Below, one piece after another: positions 44,801 through 53,055 of a stretch of 64,000 nucleotides of DNA. Both the position numbers and the translations under genes were made by a program. The stretch is from the NCBI GenBank assembly GCA_900766245.1, contig CAAFUR010000015.1, positions 9,825 through 73,824 on the forward strand, read 5' to 3'. This DNA comes from Veillonellaceae bacterium (GTDB lineage Bacteria > Bacillota > Negativicutes > Veillonellales > Veillonellaceae). Position 1 is the stretch's first letter; the number at the start of each line of letters is the position of its first letter. The notes under the pieces were generated by a model. The model was not told the origin of the DNA and ran no database searches. It saw only the letters and a list, made by a program, of their open reading frames with translations.

Positions 44801-45527
44801 ACCGTGGCTTTTCACGTTCTACACGATTGCGAAGTATTTTTAATTGTCCCACTGTGGCAGCATCTGTATCTTCATAGCCTGCTGCTACATTGGTAATTTG
44901 ACGAGTATGTTGTACACCAGCTTTAGTACCACCTACAGATACAGCTCCATCTGTAGCATTCCAAGCGCTGCTAATAGCCGCATTGCCAGCTTTATTGGCT
45001 TTTTCTATAGCATCTGCATAGGCCTTTTCTGCATCTACCAAATCTTGATCTGCTTTTGCCTTTTGCGCATTCGCAGCTGCTATTGCAGCATCTGCATCAC
45101 TCTCTTTTTTTTCTTTTTTACTCTTAGCTCGTTCAATTTCTTCTTCTGCTATTAAAACTTTATAATTCGCTTGACGAATATTTTCATATAAAGCTTCTAG
45201 GGCTGGATTATCTGCTCCCGCTTCCCCTACTTTATAATGTGTGTTACTCATTGGATTATATCCAATGTAAGCATCACTTTTACCAACACGATCTGCAATA
45301 GAACCACTACCTAATGCTACACCACTTGCTGCACTAGTAGTTGCCTCATATCCTACTGCTAAACCATCCACTGCATTCACATTAGAACTAGCTCCTATAG
45401 CAATAGCATTCGCGCCATCTACCTGACCACCAGTTACAGTATATTCTGTACTAGCTGCATAGCCTGCTATATGGCCTCCCAAGATTAATACACTTGCTAC
45501 ATATACTGCGGCATTATTTTTTCTCAT
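41808..45527 (-). CDS. YadA-like trimeric autotransporter adhesin with collagen-like repeats
   Basis: A 1239-residue surface adhesin. In order: signal peptide (1-25); short head with NAIAIGASS-type repeats (39-80); coiled coil (105-185); neck with VSVGG..TRQITNVAAGYEDTDAATVGQL (196-229); a long head of AIAIG/SVAVG repeats (266-447); stalk and a second neck (VSVG..TRQIINVAAGGEDTDAVNVAQL, 543-575); beta region; Gly-X-Y stretches (753-1040) broken by four KSAFEVWK modules; coiled coil (1074-1097); YadA anchor barrel (1098-1172); and a 68-residue coiled-coil tail. Trimers should insert in the outer membrane and bind host or bacterial partners. Own promoter and terminator. Confidence 0.96.
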   Translation of the reverse strand: MRKNNAAVYVASVLILGGHIAGYAASTEYTVTGGQVDGANAIAIGASSNVNAVDGLAVGYEATTSAASGVALGSGSIADRVGKSDAYIGYNPMSNTHYKVGEAGADNPALEALYENIRQANYKVLIAEEEIERAKSKKEKKESDADAAIAAANAQKAKADQDLVDAEKAYADAIEKANKAGNAAISSAWNATDGAVSVGGTKAGVQHTRQITNVAAGYEDTDAATVGQLKILRNRVEREKPRYISIKSRDLGVDSNEKNNGATKEGAIAIGPRAQSKSENAIAIGRNVQIGENSKNTVAIGYSIRTTGAFSVNIGYGASTDKNYSTAVGYGATALEDSVAVGGSSKTTGKNSVAVGRGSTSTMESVAIGDSSTTIYKQSIAVGYSAEARDTSAIALGAMSMANGTSTIAIGAGTKVGDKETGITATAGISIGERAYTDVRTGVALGSETYANRGTDSPSNQGYDPSLHGPHFVNEEAENTEVEKNPDVISAKARVTELENEYANAPVENRHVVKERLDKAKVLYGQAKDMVATTWKANRSAVSVGNSRLGYRVTRQIINVAAGGEDTDAVNVAQLKALEKRNTILAGNDVPFNADGTVATTTPDTRVYTPGDKEIKIQGKANTVYGVAPQAGAKAPDGKSEYAAPTLYSSDNLITYKDPTDSILRIGMLKTPTFTGVHFDNPLMNISLGSNDRGHLTLTTGGKDGSPSTTSPVLTVDSLKEVLKPGKGISIATNDGGEYGKTYTISLDKDQLKGDPDFKGDKGDKGDPGAKGDQGIQGEKGETGAKGDTGADGKSAFEVWKEMPGNGSKTKDDFIKAITGPQGEAGAVGPQGPQGPQGPQGPGGTGGGTGGVGPQGPQGVQGPKGDTGAVGPKGDQGIQGEVGPKGKSAFEVWKDMPGNGSKTEDDFIKAITGAKGADGAAGPQGEKGEKGDAGVAGAAGPKGDKGDVGIAGKDGAEGKSAFEVWKGLPGNESKTKDDFIKAITGEKGKDGAVGPKGEKGEAGATGAVGPKGDKGETGVVGPKGDKGDAGKAGKDGAKGKSAYEYWKEIKGNENKTEDDFRKSLEGGSKGDNHNYEKLERQIGELGSDLQELRKESRRGDALGAALSALKPIQYDPLEPTQIMAGVGHYKNVNAVALGVAHYTKESTMFHAGVSMVRGGTMVNGGATFKFGNSPEKKAIPERYRNGPISSVLVLHDEMVAMKEAYGRELTVLTAENDNLRQDIVTLQQEMQELRAMVRK
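42330..43271 (-). repeat. Collagen-like repeats with four KSA linker modules (within the adhesin gene)
   Basis: This stretch encodes Gly-X-Y triplets (GDKGDKGDPG, GPQGPQGPQG and similar) in four blocks, each ended by a module of about 27 residues of pattern GKSAFEVWK..PGN.SKT.DDFIKAITG (43068-43148, 42789-42869, 42573-42653, 42330-42410). The modules are nearly identical at DNA level, so recombination between them could change stalk length. One block contains a Gly/Thr run (GGTGGGTGG) that interrupts the triplets. Confidence 0.88.
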
Positions 45528-45613
45528 ACTACACCCCTTATAGTTTGATAACCCCCTTAATTCATGCTAACAAATCACTATGAATCAAGTTGAAACATTT
45601 CTTATTAATATTG

Positions 45614-45642
45614 ATTATATACTACTTTTGTAGACTATTCAA
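45614..45642 (-). promoter_or_regulatory. Promoter of the adhesin gene
   Basis: On the minus strand -35 TTGAAT (45637-45642), 17-bp spacer, -10 TATAAT (45614-45619). The leader to the ATG is about 80 nt and includes AAGGGG before the start. Confidence 0.75.
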
Positions 45643-45680
45643 ATCGAATTTTTTAAACATTATCGATGACTTTTGACATA

Positions 45681-45722
45681 TAAAAACCCTCTGACTTTTA
45701 CAAATATGCAAAAGCCAGAGGC
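45681..45722 (-). terminator. Terminator of the gal-mgl operon
   Basis: On the minus strand GCCTCTGGCTTTT pairs with AAAAGTCAGAGGG over a 9-nt loop, followed by TTTTT. It lies 20 bp past the mglC stop. Confidence 0.87.
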
Positions 45723-45742
45723 TAATACCTTACTGCTCTAAA

Positions 45743-46750
45743 TTATTTACGAGCCATAGATTTACGTACGTCAAAAGCAACTGCTACGACAATGATCAAA
45801 CCTTTAATAATCAACTGCCAGTATGGTCCCATTCCAACGAATGTTAAACCATAGTTAATAACTGTAAAGATCAACACACCAGCGATGATACCAGGTACAG
45901 TACCGATCCCACCAGTGATGGATACACCACCTACAACAGATGCTGCGATAGCATCTAACTCGTACATGTTGCCATAGTTATTAGTAGCACCACCAGTACG
46001 AGCTGCTTCCAAAATACCACCTACGCCATACAAAGCGCCAGCAATAACGTAGATAATCACTAGTGTTACTGCTACGTTGATACCAGATACGACAGCTGCT
46101 TGTGGATTACCACCAATAGCAAACATATTTTTACCAAGAATTGTTTTGTTATATACCACATACATGATTAAAGAAATCACAGCAGCGATAATAACAATGT
46201 ATGGAATCGTCATAAATCCTAGGTCTAAAGAACCTGTACCAATTTGCGTAAACTCTGGACGCAAACCACCGATTGGTTGGGAGTTATTTGGTTCCATATC
46301 AAAATACAAGGAACAAATACCGTAAGTAATAACCATAGTACCTAGTGTGGAAATAAATGGTACGATTTTTAAATACGCTACGATCACACCAGAAACTAAA
46401 CCGATGATAGCACCCACCACGATAGCAATCACGATTGGTAGAATCAATGGTAGCTCTGGTAAATGTTCAAAGAACGGACGTGGATAATCTGGCAACTGAG
46501 TTAAGGATGCAGATACCACTGCCGTCAAACCAACCACACGACCTGCAGATAAGTCACACCCTGCGGTGATCAAGATCATAGCAGAACCTAATGCAATGAT
46601 AATACGTGGGGAAGACTGAATTAAAATATCACGAAAACTTGTGACGGATAAAAAGTTCGGGCTATACATAGAAATAGCCGCTACTAGTACTACTAGTACC
46701 AAATAGATAATATTCTGGGAAAGAAACTTTCCTAATTTACCTTGGCTCAT
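45743..46750 (-). CDS. mglC: Galactose/methylgalactoside ABC transporter permease
   Basis: A 335-residue inner-membrane permease of the RbsC/MglC/XylH family with about ten spans. Markers are SPRIIIALGSAMILITAGCDLSAGRVVGL near residue 45-75 and GRNMFAIGGN-like KNMFAIGGNPQAAVVSGI, the cytoplasmic EAA-like loop. Its partners mglA and mglB are directly upstream, which argues for galactose. Last gene of the operon. Confidence 0.93.
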   Translation of the reverse strand: MSQGKLGKFLSQNIIYLVLVVLVAAISMYSPNFLSVTSFRDILIQSSPRIIIALGSAMILITAGCDLSAGRVVGLTAVVSASLTQLPDYPRPFFEHLPELPLILPIVIAIVVGAIIGLVSGVIVAYLKIVPFISTLGTMVITYGICSLYFDMEPNNSQPIGGLRPEFTQIGTGSLDLGFMTIPYIVIIAAVISLIMYVVYNKTILGKNMFAIGGNPQAAVVSGINVAVTLVIIYVIAGALYGVGGILEAARTGGATNNYGNMYELDAIAASVVGGVSITGGIGTVPGIIAGVLIFTVINYGLTFVGMGPYWQLIIKGLIIVVAVAFDVRKSMARK

Positions 46751-46760
46751 ACGATACCTC

Positions 46761-48272
46761 CTAGACTAAACCAGCTGTCGCTAGTTCCATTATTTTTTCT
46801 TCTGTCGCTTCATGTGCATCCAAGATGCCACTCATATATCCATTACTCATAACCATAATGCGATCACTCATACCCAATAACTCAGGCATTTCTGAGGAAA
46901 TCATAATGATACTTTTACCGGCACTAGCTAGTTCATTAATAATGGAATAAATTTCATATTTCGCCCCTACATCGATGCCCCGTGTCGGTTCATCCAAGAG
47001 TAGGATTTCTGGATTCGTATTTAACCAACGGGCAATCAATACCTTTTGTTGGTTACCACCAGAAAGACTTTGAATTTTCGTTTCTGTAGATGGTGTCTTC
47101 ACTCGCAAGGAAGTCACACCTTCTTTTGTATCGTCTAGTCGTTTTTCGTCATTTAATAGTTTGAACTTATTTTCATATTTCGGTAGCGCTGCCATCGTTG
47201 TATTATCTACAATGGTGAGCATTGGGAAAATCCCTGTAGTACGGCGTTCTTCTGTAAGCAATGCCATACCCAGTTTTTTCGCATCTCGAGGGTGACGAAT
47301 GCGCACTTCTTTGTCGTGCAAATAAATCTTTCCAGATTCAATACCACGAAGACCAAATAAGGCTTCGATAACCTCTGTTCGCTGCGCCCCTACTAAACCA
47401 CCTACACCAAGAACTTCACCTTTACGAAGAGAGAAGCTTACATCTTTAAAAGAATGTGGATGAATAGATGTTAATTTTTCTACACGTAATACTTCTTCAC
47501 TTGGAGTATTTGTTTTTTCAGGGAATAACTGAGTCATTTCACGACCTACCATTCGTTGAATGATAAGATCTGTCGTTAATTCATCAGCATGCCAAGTACC
47601 TATATATTGACCATCACGCATGATCGTTACTTCATCAGATATGCGTAGGATTTCTTCCATTTTATGAGAAATATATATAATTGCAACTCCTTTTTTACGT
47701 AAGGAGTTAATGATTTTGAAAAGATGTTCTACTTCATCACTCGTTAGGGAAGAGGTAGGTTCATCCATAACAATAATTCTAGATTGGTGGGAAACTGCTT
47801 TTGCAATCTCAATATTTTGTAGCTTAGAAACAGATAAATCACCAGCTAATTGTTCTGGATCGATATCTACATCGATTTCATTAAACAAGGCTAGTGTATC
47901 TTCTTTCATTTTTTTATGGTCCACAAATGTAAAAGGCCCAATTTTTTTGGTTGGGAATCGACCTAACCATAGATTTTCCATAACATTACGCTGTAATACA
48001 GGGTATAACTCTTGATGGATCATGGAAATTCCCATTCCAAGAGCTTTTCGGGAATCTGTCATTTCTACTACTTCGCCGTCAATGACCACGTCCCCTTGAT
48101 CAGGCTTATAAATACCGAACAGGCATTTCATAAGAGTAGACTTTCCCGCGCCATTCTCTCCCATTAGAGCATGTACGGTGCCTGGTCGGACTTTGAAAGT
48201 GACATTATCCAAGGCCTTTACGCCAGGAAATTCCTTCGTAATTTGGCGCATTTCTAATATGTACTCGCCCAT
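46761..48272 (-). CDS. mglA: Galactose/methylgalactoside ABC transporter ATP-binding protein
   Basis: A 503-residue double ATPase. The first domain has Walker A GENGAGKST, signature LSVSKLQ and DEPTSSLT; the second has a degenerate Walker A (GGLVGAQRTE), signature LSGGNQQKVLIARWL and LLDEPTRGIDVGAKYEIY. This two-domain layout is normal for sugar importers of the CUT2 class. It energises MglC. Confidence 0.94.
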   Translation of the reverse strand: MGEYILEMRQITKEFPGVKALDNVTFKVRPGTVHALMGENGAGKSTLMKCLFGIYKPDQGDVVIDGEVVEMTDSRKALGMGISMIHQELYPVLQRNVMENLWLGRFPTKKIGPFTFVDHKKMKEDTLALFNEIDVDIDPEQLAGDLSVSKLQNIEIAKAVSHQSRIIVMDEPTSSLTSDEVEHLFKIINSLRKKGVAIIYISHKMEEILRISDEVTIMRDGQYIGTWHADELTTDLIIQRMVGREMTQLFPEKTNTPSEEVLRVEKLTSIHPHSFKDVSFSLRKGEVLGVGGLVGAQRTEVIEALFGLRGIESGKIYLHDKEVRIRHPRDAKKLGMALLTEERRTTGIFPMLTIVDNTTMAALPKYENKFKLLNDEKRLDDTKEGVTSLRVKTPSTETKIQSLSGGNQQKVLIARWLNTNPEILLLDEPTRGIDVGAKYEIYSIINELASAGKSIIMISSEMPELLGMSDRIMVMSNGYMSGILDAHEATEEKIMELATAGLV

Positions 48273-48299
48273 ACATTTTCCTCCTACTAATCAGATAAT

Positions 48300-48321
48300 A
48301 AAGGGGGCAAAATGCCCCCTT
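48300..48321 (-). other. Intercistronic hairpin between mglB and mglA
   Basis: AAGGGGGCA (48301-48309) and TGCCCCCTT (48313-48321) form a 9-bp GC-rich stem with a 3-nt loop, 12 bp past the mglB stop. It lacks a strong T run. Such a hairpin commonly stabilises the binding-protein message or partly terminates it, giving more MglB than MglA/C. Confidence 0.75.
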
Positions 48322-48332
48322 ACTGCATTTTC

Positions 48333-49367
48333 TTATTTGTCACCTAAAATCTTATCCGCATTTTCTTTTGTTACGATTTCGTAAGGTACCCAAATATATT
48401 TACCATCAACAATATCAAAACCTGTATTGTCTTTATTTGGTGTTTCGCCTTTCGCTAACACATAGGAAAGATTAAATACAGCTTGACCTTGTTTTTTAGC
48501 ATTGTTTAATACTGTACCCAATAATGTGCCGTCTTTCAACGCTTGTACTGCTGGAGTTGTAGCGTCAACACCTACTACTGGAATGTATTTGCCATTTGTG
48601 AAGTAGCCTGCTGCTTTCAACGCTTCAATAGCACCTAATGCCATGTCGTCATTGTTACAGATAACAGCATCAATTTTATCGCCGTAACGGCTCAAGAACG
48701 CTGCCATTTTTTCTTGACCTTTAACGCGGTCCCACATACCTGTATCGCTAGCTAACTCTTCTACTTTCATACCTTCTGCTTTAAGAGCTTTAACGGAGTG
48801 TTCTGTACGAAGTACTGCGTCTTGGTGACCTGGTTCACCAGTAATCATAACATAGTGGATAACACCATCATTGCTATGGTATGCTTCAGGATGTTTTTTG
48901 AAGTAATCTGCTAAGATTTTACCTTGCATTTCACCACTTTGTTCAGCTTTCGCACCTACATAGTATACTTTATCCCATTTAGCCATATCTTCTTTCAATG
49001 GTTCACGGTTCAAGAATACCAATGGAATGTTAGCTGCTTTCGCTTTATCAATGATAACGCCTGCTGCTGTGCGGTCTACCACGTTAACGCCGATTGCTTT
49101 GTACTTCTTATTGATGAATAAGTCAATCTTTTCGTTTTGTGTTGGTTGAGAGTTTTGGCTATCTACGATATCCACTTTAGCTTTGTCTTTAGCAGCTTTA
49201 TCAATTTCTGCACGAACGCCACTCATGAAAGTGTCATCAAATTTGTAAATAGCAACCCCAATTTGAGGTTTGTCACCGCTTGCTCCTTGATCGCTTCCGC
49301 AACCACCTAACACAAGTGCACCTACTGCTGCAGATGCAAGCATCGCTGCTTTCCAAGATCGTTTCAT
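48333..49367 (-). CDS. mglB: Galactose/glucose-binding lipoprotein
   Basis: A 344-residue substrate-binding protein. The signal peptide ends in a lipobox (GALVLGGCGSD), so unlike the soluble MglB of E. coli it is probably lipid-anchored. The mature protein has the periplasmic-binding-protein fold: IGVAIYKFDDTFMSGVRAEI, FLNREP, YVGAKAEQSGEMQGKILADYF, ICNNDDMALGAIEAL and PVVGVDATTPAVQAL, the last two being typical MglB sugar-contact segments. Confidence 0.93.
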   Translation of the reverse strand: MKRSWKAAMLASAAVGALVLGGCGSDQGASGDKPQIGVAIYKFDDTFMSGVRAEIDKAAKDKAKVDIVDSQNSQPTQNEKIDLFINKKYKAIGVNVVDRTAAGVIIDKAKAANIPLVFLNREPLKEDMAKWDKVYYVGAKAEQSGEMQGKILADYFKKHPEAYHSNDGVIHYVMITGEPGHQDAVLRTEHSVKALKAEGMKVEELASDTGMWDRVKGQEKMAAFLSRYGDKIDAVICNNDDMALGAIEALKAAGYFTNGKYIPVVGVDATTPAVQALKDGTLLGTVLNNAKKQGQAVFNLSYVLAKGETPNKDNTGFDIVDGKYIWVPYEIVTKENADKILGDK

Positions 49368-49405
49368 AATAATATCCTCCTTTTAGATATCCTATATACC
49401 TATAA

Positions 49406-49422
49406 GACTAGTGTATCTAGTC
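49406..49422 (-). promoter_or_regulatory. Possible operator or hairpin ahead of mglB
   Basis: GACTAG and CTAGTC, 6-bp arms with a 5-bp spacer, lie between the ROK regulator and mglB. It could be an operator for the neighbouring ROK protein or a small RNA hairpin; nothing decides between them. Confidence 0.3.
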
Positions 49423-49429
49423 GTGGTAC

Positions 49430-50593
49430 CTACCGTAACCAAGCTTCTTCAGCTCGTTTCGCACTGACAATATCAATCATACCTAACAATGTATAATAAG
49501 AGCCATTGCCGGAATATTCTAGATTAATCGTATGTGCTTTGTATGAATTGCGTTCTAATACACCCCGTAAAATAGGATCCATTACTCCCACTGCATTACC
49601 CATAGCACTGCTCAAAATAATCCGCTCTGGATTAAATAAGTTCGCTATATTGGCTAAAGCAATTCCTAAATAATGCCCTACTCGCGAAAGGGCCTCTAAA
49701 CACACTTCATCACCTTCTACTGCAGCCTCATAAATAGGCTCTACACGAAATGCTTTGCTCACAACCAATGGATTATCTTGTACCGACGTATATCGGCCTT
49801 TTTCCATTTGTTCCACTACATAGGAATGAATCGATGTTTCCGATGCGATATCTTCCAAGCGCACTTCATTGCCCTCTTCATCTAATCGAATCACACCATA
49901 TCCAATTTCCCCAGCACTGTCGTTAAAACCGCGGTAGAGTTCACCATGATAAATCAATGATATACCGAGTCCATAACTAAATTTAAGGACAATGAGATTA
50001 TCCATTTCTTTACCATTGCCATAGTAATATTCGCCCGTCGATAAACAACGAACATCATTTTCTACATATACAGGCACATGGAATCGCTCTTCTAAGATAT
50101 ACTTGAAAGGAATATTATTCCATTTTCCATTAGGGGAGTAAATAGAAATCCCTTTTCCTGAGTCTACAGGTCCACGCAAAACGAGACCTATACTTTTAAT
50201 TTTATAGTCTTCTTTGAAGATATCCTGTATGCCACGATACATATGTTGCATGATTTCATCAGCACTACAACCAATAATAGATGTTTCTAATTGCTGTAAA
50301 ATTTGACGTCCTACTGTAGCCACATAAAAAACAATGGTATGTGTTCTTATATGGACAATCAAATAGGTTTCAATATCATGATTAAAGTCTAACAACATTG
50401 ATGGGCGTCCCAATGCAGACCGTTCTTGACGATCTTCATAGACCAATCCTTTCCGAATTAAATTCGTACAAATATTAGTCACTGTGGGAGGCGTTATTTT
50501 GGTCTGTCTTGCAATCAAGGCCTTTGATACGGGGCCATGACGCCTGATGTAATTCAAAATAATTTCATCATTGCTTATTTGTGGCTTTATCAT
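49430..50593 (-). CDS. ROK-family transcriptional regulator
   Basis: A 387-residue protein with an N-terminal winged helix (NDEIILNYIRRHGPVSKALIARQTKITPPTVTNICTNLI) and a C-terminal ROK sugar-kinase-like domain (GLVLRGPVDSGKG, VYVENDVRCLSTGEYYYG). The usual zinc cluster of ROK proteins (CxCGxxGCxE) is missing: after SAGEIGYGVI comes NEVRLEDIASETSI. As a regulator inside galT-galK-mglBAC it probably senses galactose or a derivative. Start at 50591-50593 with AAAGGAG, 13 bp after galK; the frame extends upstream into galK but without a site. Confidence 0.9.
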   Translation of the reverse strand: MIKPQISNDEIILNYIRRHGPVSKALIARQTKITPPTVTNICTNLIRKGLVYEDRQERSALGRPSMLLDFNHDIETYLIVHIRTHTIVFYVATVGRQILQQLETSIIGCSADEIMQHMYRGIQDIFKEDYKIKSIGLVLRGPVDSGKGISIYSPNGKWNNIPFKYILEERFHVPVYVENDVRCLSTGEYYYGNGKEMDNLIVLKFSYGLGISLIYHGELYRGFNDSAGEIGYGVIRLDEEGNEVRLEDIASETSIHSYVVEQMEKGRYTSVQDNPLVVSKAFRVEPIYEAAVEGDEVCLEALSRVGHYLGIALANIANLFNPERIILSSAMGNAVGVMDPILRGVLERNSYKAHTINLEYSGNGSYYTLLGMIDIVSAKRAEEAWLR

Positions 50594-50606
50594 GATTCTA
50601 TCTCCT

Positions 50607-51761
50607 TTACAGTGAATACACCCCATCACCAATTTCAGCAATATATAGACTAGGGGTAACACCTATTTGTTTCTCGTACTCTTCTGGAATAGCTCTCATA
50701 AAAGCCTCAATATGCTCATCTTTTACAAGGGCAATGGCACAACCACCGAAACCTGCACCTGTCATACGAGATGCAATACAGCCTTCTTGAGATCGTGCTA
50801 AATCAACAATCGTATCCAATTCTTTACCTGTCACTTCAAAGTCAACTTGTAAAGATCTATGAGATTCATTCAAGCAATGTGCAATCCCTGTTAAATCAGC
50901 GGCTTCCAAAGCTTTCATGAAATCTAATACACGTAAATTTTCAGTGATGACGTGACGAGCTCTACGCATCAACACATCATCAGAAATAGATTCTAAATCA
51001 TCCAATGTAGCCAATGCCAAGCCAGAGATATCTTTATGCTTGCGGATAATTTCAAGAGCTGCATCGCACTCACCTTTGCGCTCATTAAATTTGGAGTCCA
51101 CAAGACCTCTTTGTTTATTTGTATTCATGATGACAAGAGTATGTCCATGCCAGTTCAAAGGAACTAGTTTTCGTTCCATATGCGTGCAATCTAACAAGAC
51201 ACCATGGCCTTCTTTACCGTGTGCGATAGCATACATATCCATAATGCCCACTTTTACACCTACGAAATGGTATTCTACATGCATGGCCATTTTTGCCAGT
51301 TCCGTGCGATCAATTGGAGTTAGACCCAACTCTGAAAGCAACATATAACCAGTTAAATCTAGCATACATGCAGAAGAAGACAATCCTGCACCAGCTGGCA
51401 AATTACCATTAAAATAAATGTCCATACCTGGCACCTTGTGACCCTTATCTTTTAAGAATTGAATCACACCTAATGGATAATTAGCCCAATCGTGTTCAAT
51501 ATTATATTGGAAAGGTTCATTTACATCAACCACTACTGTCTTTTCCATATTATCAGAGTGTAAACGTACCTTGCTATCTTCACGTAAACGGATGGCTCCA
51601 TAAATACCTACTTTAAGTGCCGCTGGGAATACATGACCACCATTATAGTCCTGATGCTCACCAATAACATTCACGCGACCTGGAGCAAAATAACAATGCA
51701 CCTCTCCTGAACCTTCCCCAAAGAAGGACAGAAAACGCTGTTGTAATTTTTCTTTATTCAT
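50607..51761 (-). CDS. galK: Galactokinase
   Basis: A 384-residue GHMP kinase that makes galactose-1-phosphate. The galactokinase signature GRVNVIGEHQDYNGG is at residues 27-41, the ATP loop is LPAGAGLSSSAC and the third motif is MTGAGFGGCAIAL. The ATG at 51759-51761 overlaps the galT stop by 8 bp, so translation is coupled; a GTG six codons earlier is an alternative. Confidence 0.96.
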   Translation of the reverse strand: MNKEKLQQRFLSFFGEGSGEVHCYFAPGRVNVIGEHQDYNGGHVFPAALKVGIYGAIRLREDSKVRLHSDNMEKTVVVDVNEPFQYNIEHDWANYPLGVIQFLKDKGHKVPGMDIYFNGNLPAGAGLSSSACMLDLTGYMLLSELGLTPIDRTELAKMAMHVEYHFVGVKVGIMDMYAIAHGKEGHGVLLDCTHMERKLVPLNWHGHTLVIMNTNKQRGLVDSKFNERKGECDAALEIIRKHKDISGLALATLDDLESISDDVLMRRARHVITENLRVLDFMKALEAADLTGIAHCLNESHRSLQVDFEVTGKELDTIVDLARSQEGCIASRMTGAGFGGCAIALVKDEHIEAFMRAIPEEYEKQIGVTPSLYIAEIGDGVYSL

Positions 51762-52740
51762 TTGCTTGTTCAACCTCACTATATAGTTTGCGTAATTCCG
51801 GTGCTGTTTCTTCTACGGCACTCGTATTCGCTGCTGCCCATGCTCCCATTTCAGAGGATGCATAGTATTTAATTTTATTGGCTTCTCTGAAAGGAGGATA
51901 GAATTGAATATTAAAGTGATAATATTCTTCATGTCCTGCATATTCAGGGCTATTTACAGGATTTTGATGATATACCATCATGTATGGGAATGGCATATTA
52001 AATAAACGATCGAAGGCTTCCGTTAATGTTTTTAACATATGCGCCAAATCTTTCGTTTCTTTTTCAGTACAATCTGTGATGTAATTCATGTGACGTTTTG
52101 GCACAACAAATACACCATATGGATAATCTGTAAAGAACGGAATATAGGCTAAGAAAGAGTCATTTTCTCCCACAATGCGAGCATCTTTTTCTTTCTCAAC
52201 TTGATTCATTTTACAGAATAAGCATTCACCATGTTCATGATGATGATCTTTCGCACTATCCAGTTCCACTTGTAGCTTCTGTGGTACAAAGGAATAGCCA
52301 TATAATTGACCATGTGGATGTGGCATTGTCACACCTACAGCTTCCCCTTTATTTTCAAAAGGATAGATATATTTAATTTTTTCATCTTTTGCTAATTCAC
52401 TATGACGCTCTTTAATAAGGTTTAGTAATTTAACAATATGATCTTCCGATAATTCGTAAAATTTAGCAGTATGCTCCGGAGAATATAAGATAACTTCACA
52501 TTTCCCATAGTTTTCTTGACTTTTGTAAAAGTCATTACCATCTTCATAAGGAGCCTCTGGCGTTTGCGTTAAGGCTGGAAAGTCATTATCATATTTCAAC
52601 ACATCATAATCTGCAGGGACTTTTTTATTAATACCTGGGCAGAATGGGCACCAATCCTTTGGCATCGTTGGGCGTGCTTTACGGTTTGAAGCGACCATTG
52701 TCCAAGTCCGCAATAAAGGATTCCATCGTAATTCCGACAT
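51754..52740 (-). CDS. galT: Galactose-1-phosphate uridylyltransferase
   Basis: A 328-residue enzyme exchanging UMP between UDP-glucose and galactose-1-P. The active-site motif is MPHPHGQ with the nucleophilic His; zinc ligands are in DWCPFCPG and the C-terminal half has YHFNIQFYPP. The ATG at 52738-52740 has TGGAGG upstream. First gene of the galT-galK-ROK-mglBAC operon; no galE is in the window. Confidence 0.95.
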   Translation of the reverse strand: MSELRWNPLLRTWTMVASNRKARPTMPKDWCPFCPGINKKVPADYDVLKYDNDFPALTQTPEAPYEDGNDFYKSQENYGKCEVILYSPEHTAKFYELSEDHIVKLLNLIKERHSELAKDEKIKYIYPFENKGEAVGVTMPHPHGQLYGYSFVPQKLQVELDSAKDHHHEHGECLFCKMNQVEKEKDARIVGENDSFLAYIPFFTDYPYGVFVVPKRHMNYITDCTEKETKDLAHMLKTLTEAFDRLFNMPFPYMMVYHQNPVNSPEYAGHEEYYHFNIQFYPPFREANKIKYYASSEMGAWAAANTSAVEETAPELRKLYSEVEQANE

Positions 52741-52852
52741 GGAATACCTCCAATCTATAGTTATATGCTTCAAAAAATGAAAGATAATTTTTATACATAC
52801 CTATTCTTTCATATTTTAACATTTTTTTCAATACTTAATTAAATAATAAGTT

Positions 52853-53055
52853 ATATGATTTACTCATAATTTAATCTTTTTTCATGTTTTTCCACTTTTT
52901 TGATATCTTATGATACAAAACAATGCCACATCCCCCTTCTCTCACTGCATTCTGAATGTTCGTTCAGGGGAATATGGCATTGTTTTTTCTTTATTTGGGG
53001 ATATCAATATATATTGAAACTCCTGTAATACGCACAAATTATGAGTAAATCATAT
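52853..53055. repeat. Perfect 20-bp inverted repeats enclosing a palindrome
   Basis: ATATGATTTACTCATAATTT at 52853-52872 is exactly the reverse complement of 53036-53055. The arms bracket 163 bp that contain palindrome E. The 555-bp gap between galT and the exonuclease gene has no gene. The unit of 203 bp looks like a small mobile element without a transposase, or two operator copies in opposite orientation. Confidence 0.75.
52917..52986. repeat. 70-bp palindromic element E
   Basis: AAAACAATGCCACATCCCC and GGGGAATATGGCATTGTTTT are complementary apart from two or three positions. Size and arm pattern match elements A-D, but the core (TCACTGCATTCTGAATGTTCG) differs. Confidence 0.75.

Noticed and set aside
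45528..45742. Insertion sequence remnants around the adhesin gene
   Set aside because: No terminal inverted repeats, target duplications or transposase fragments were seen.
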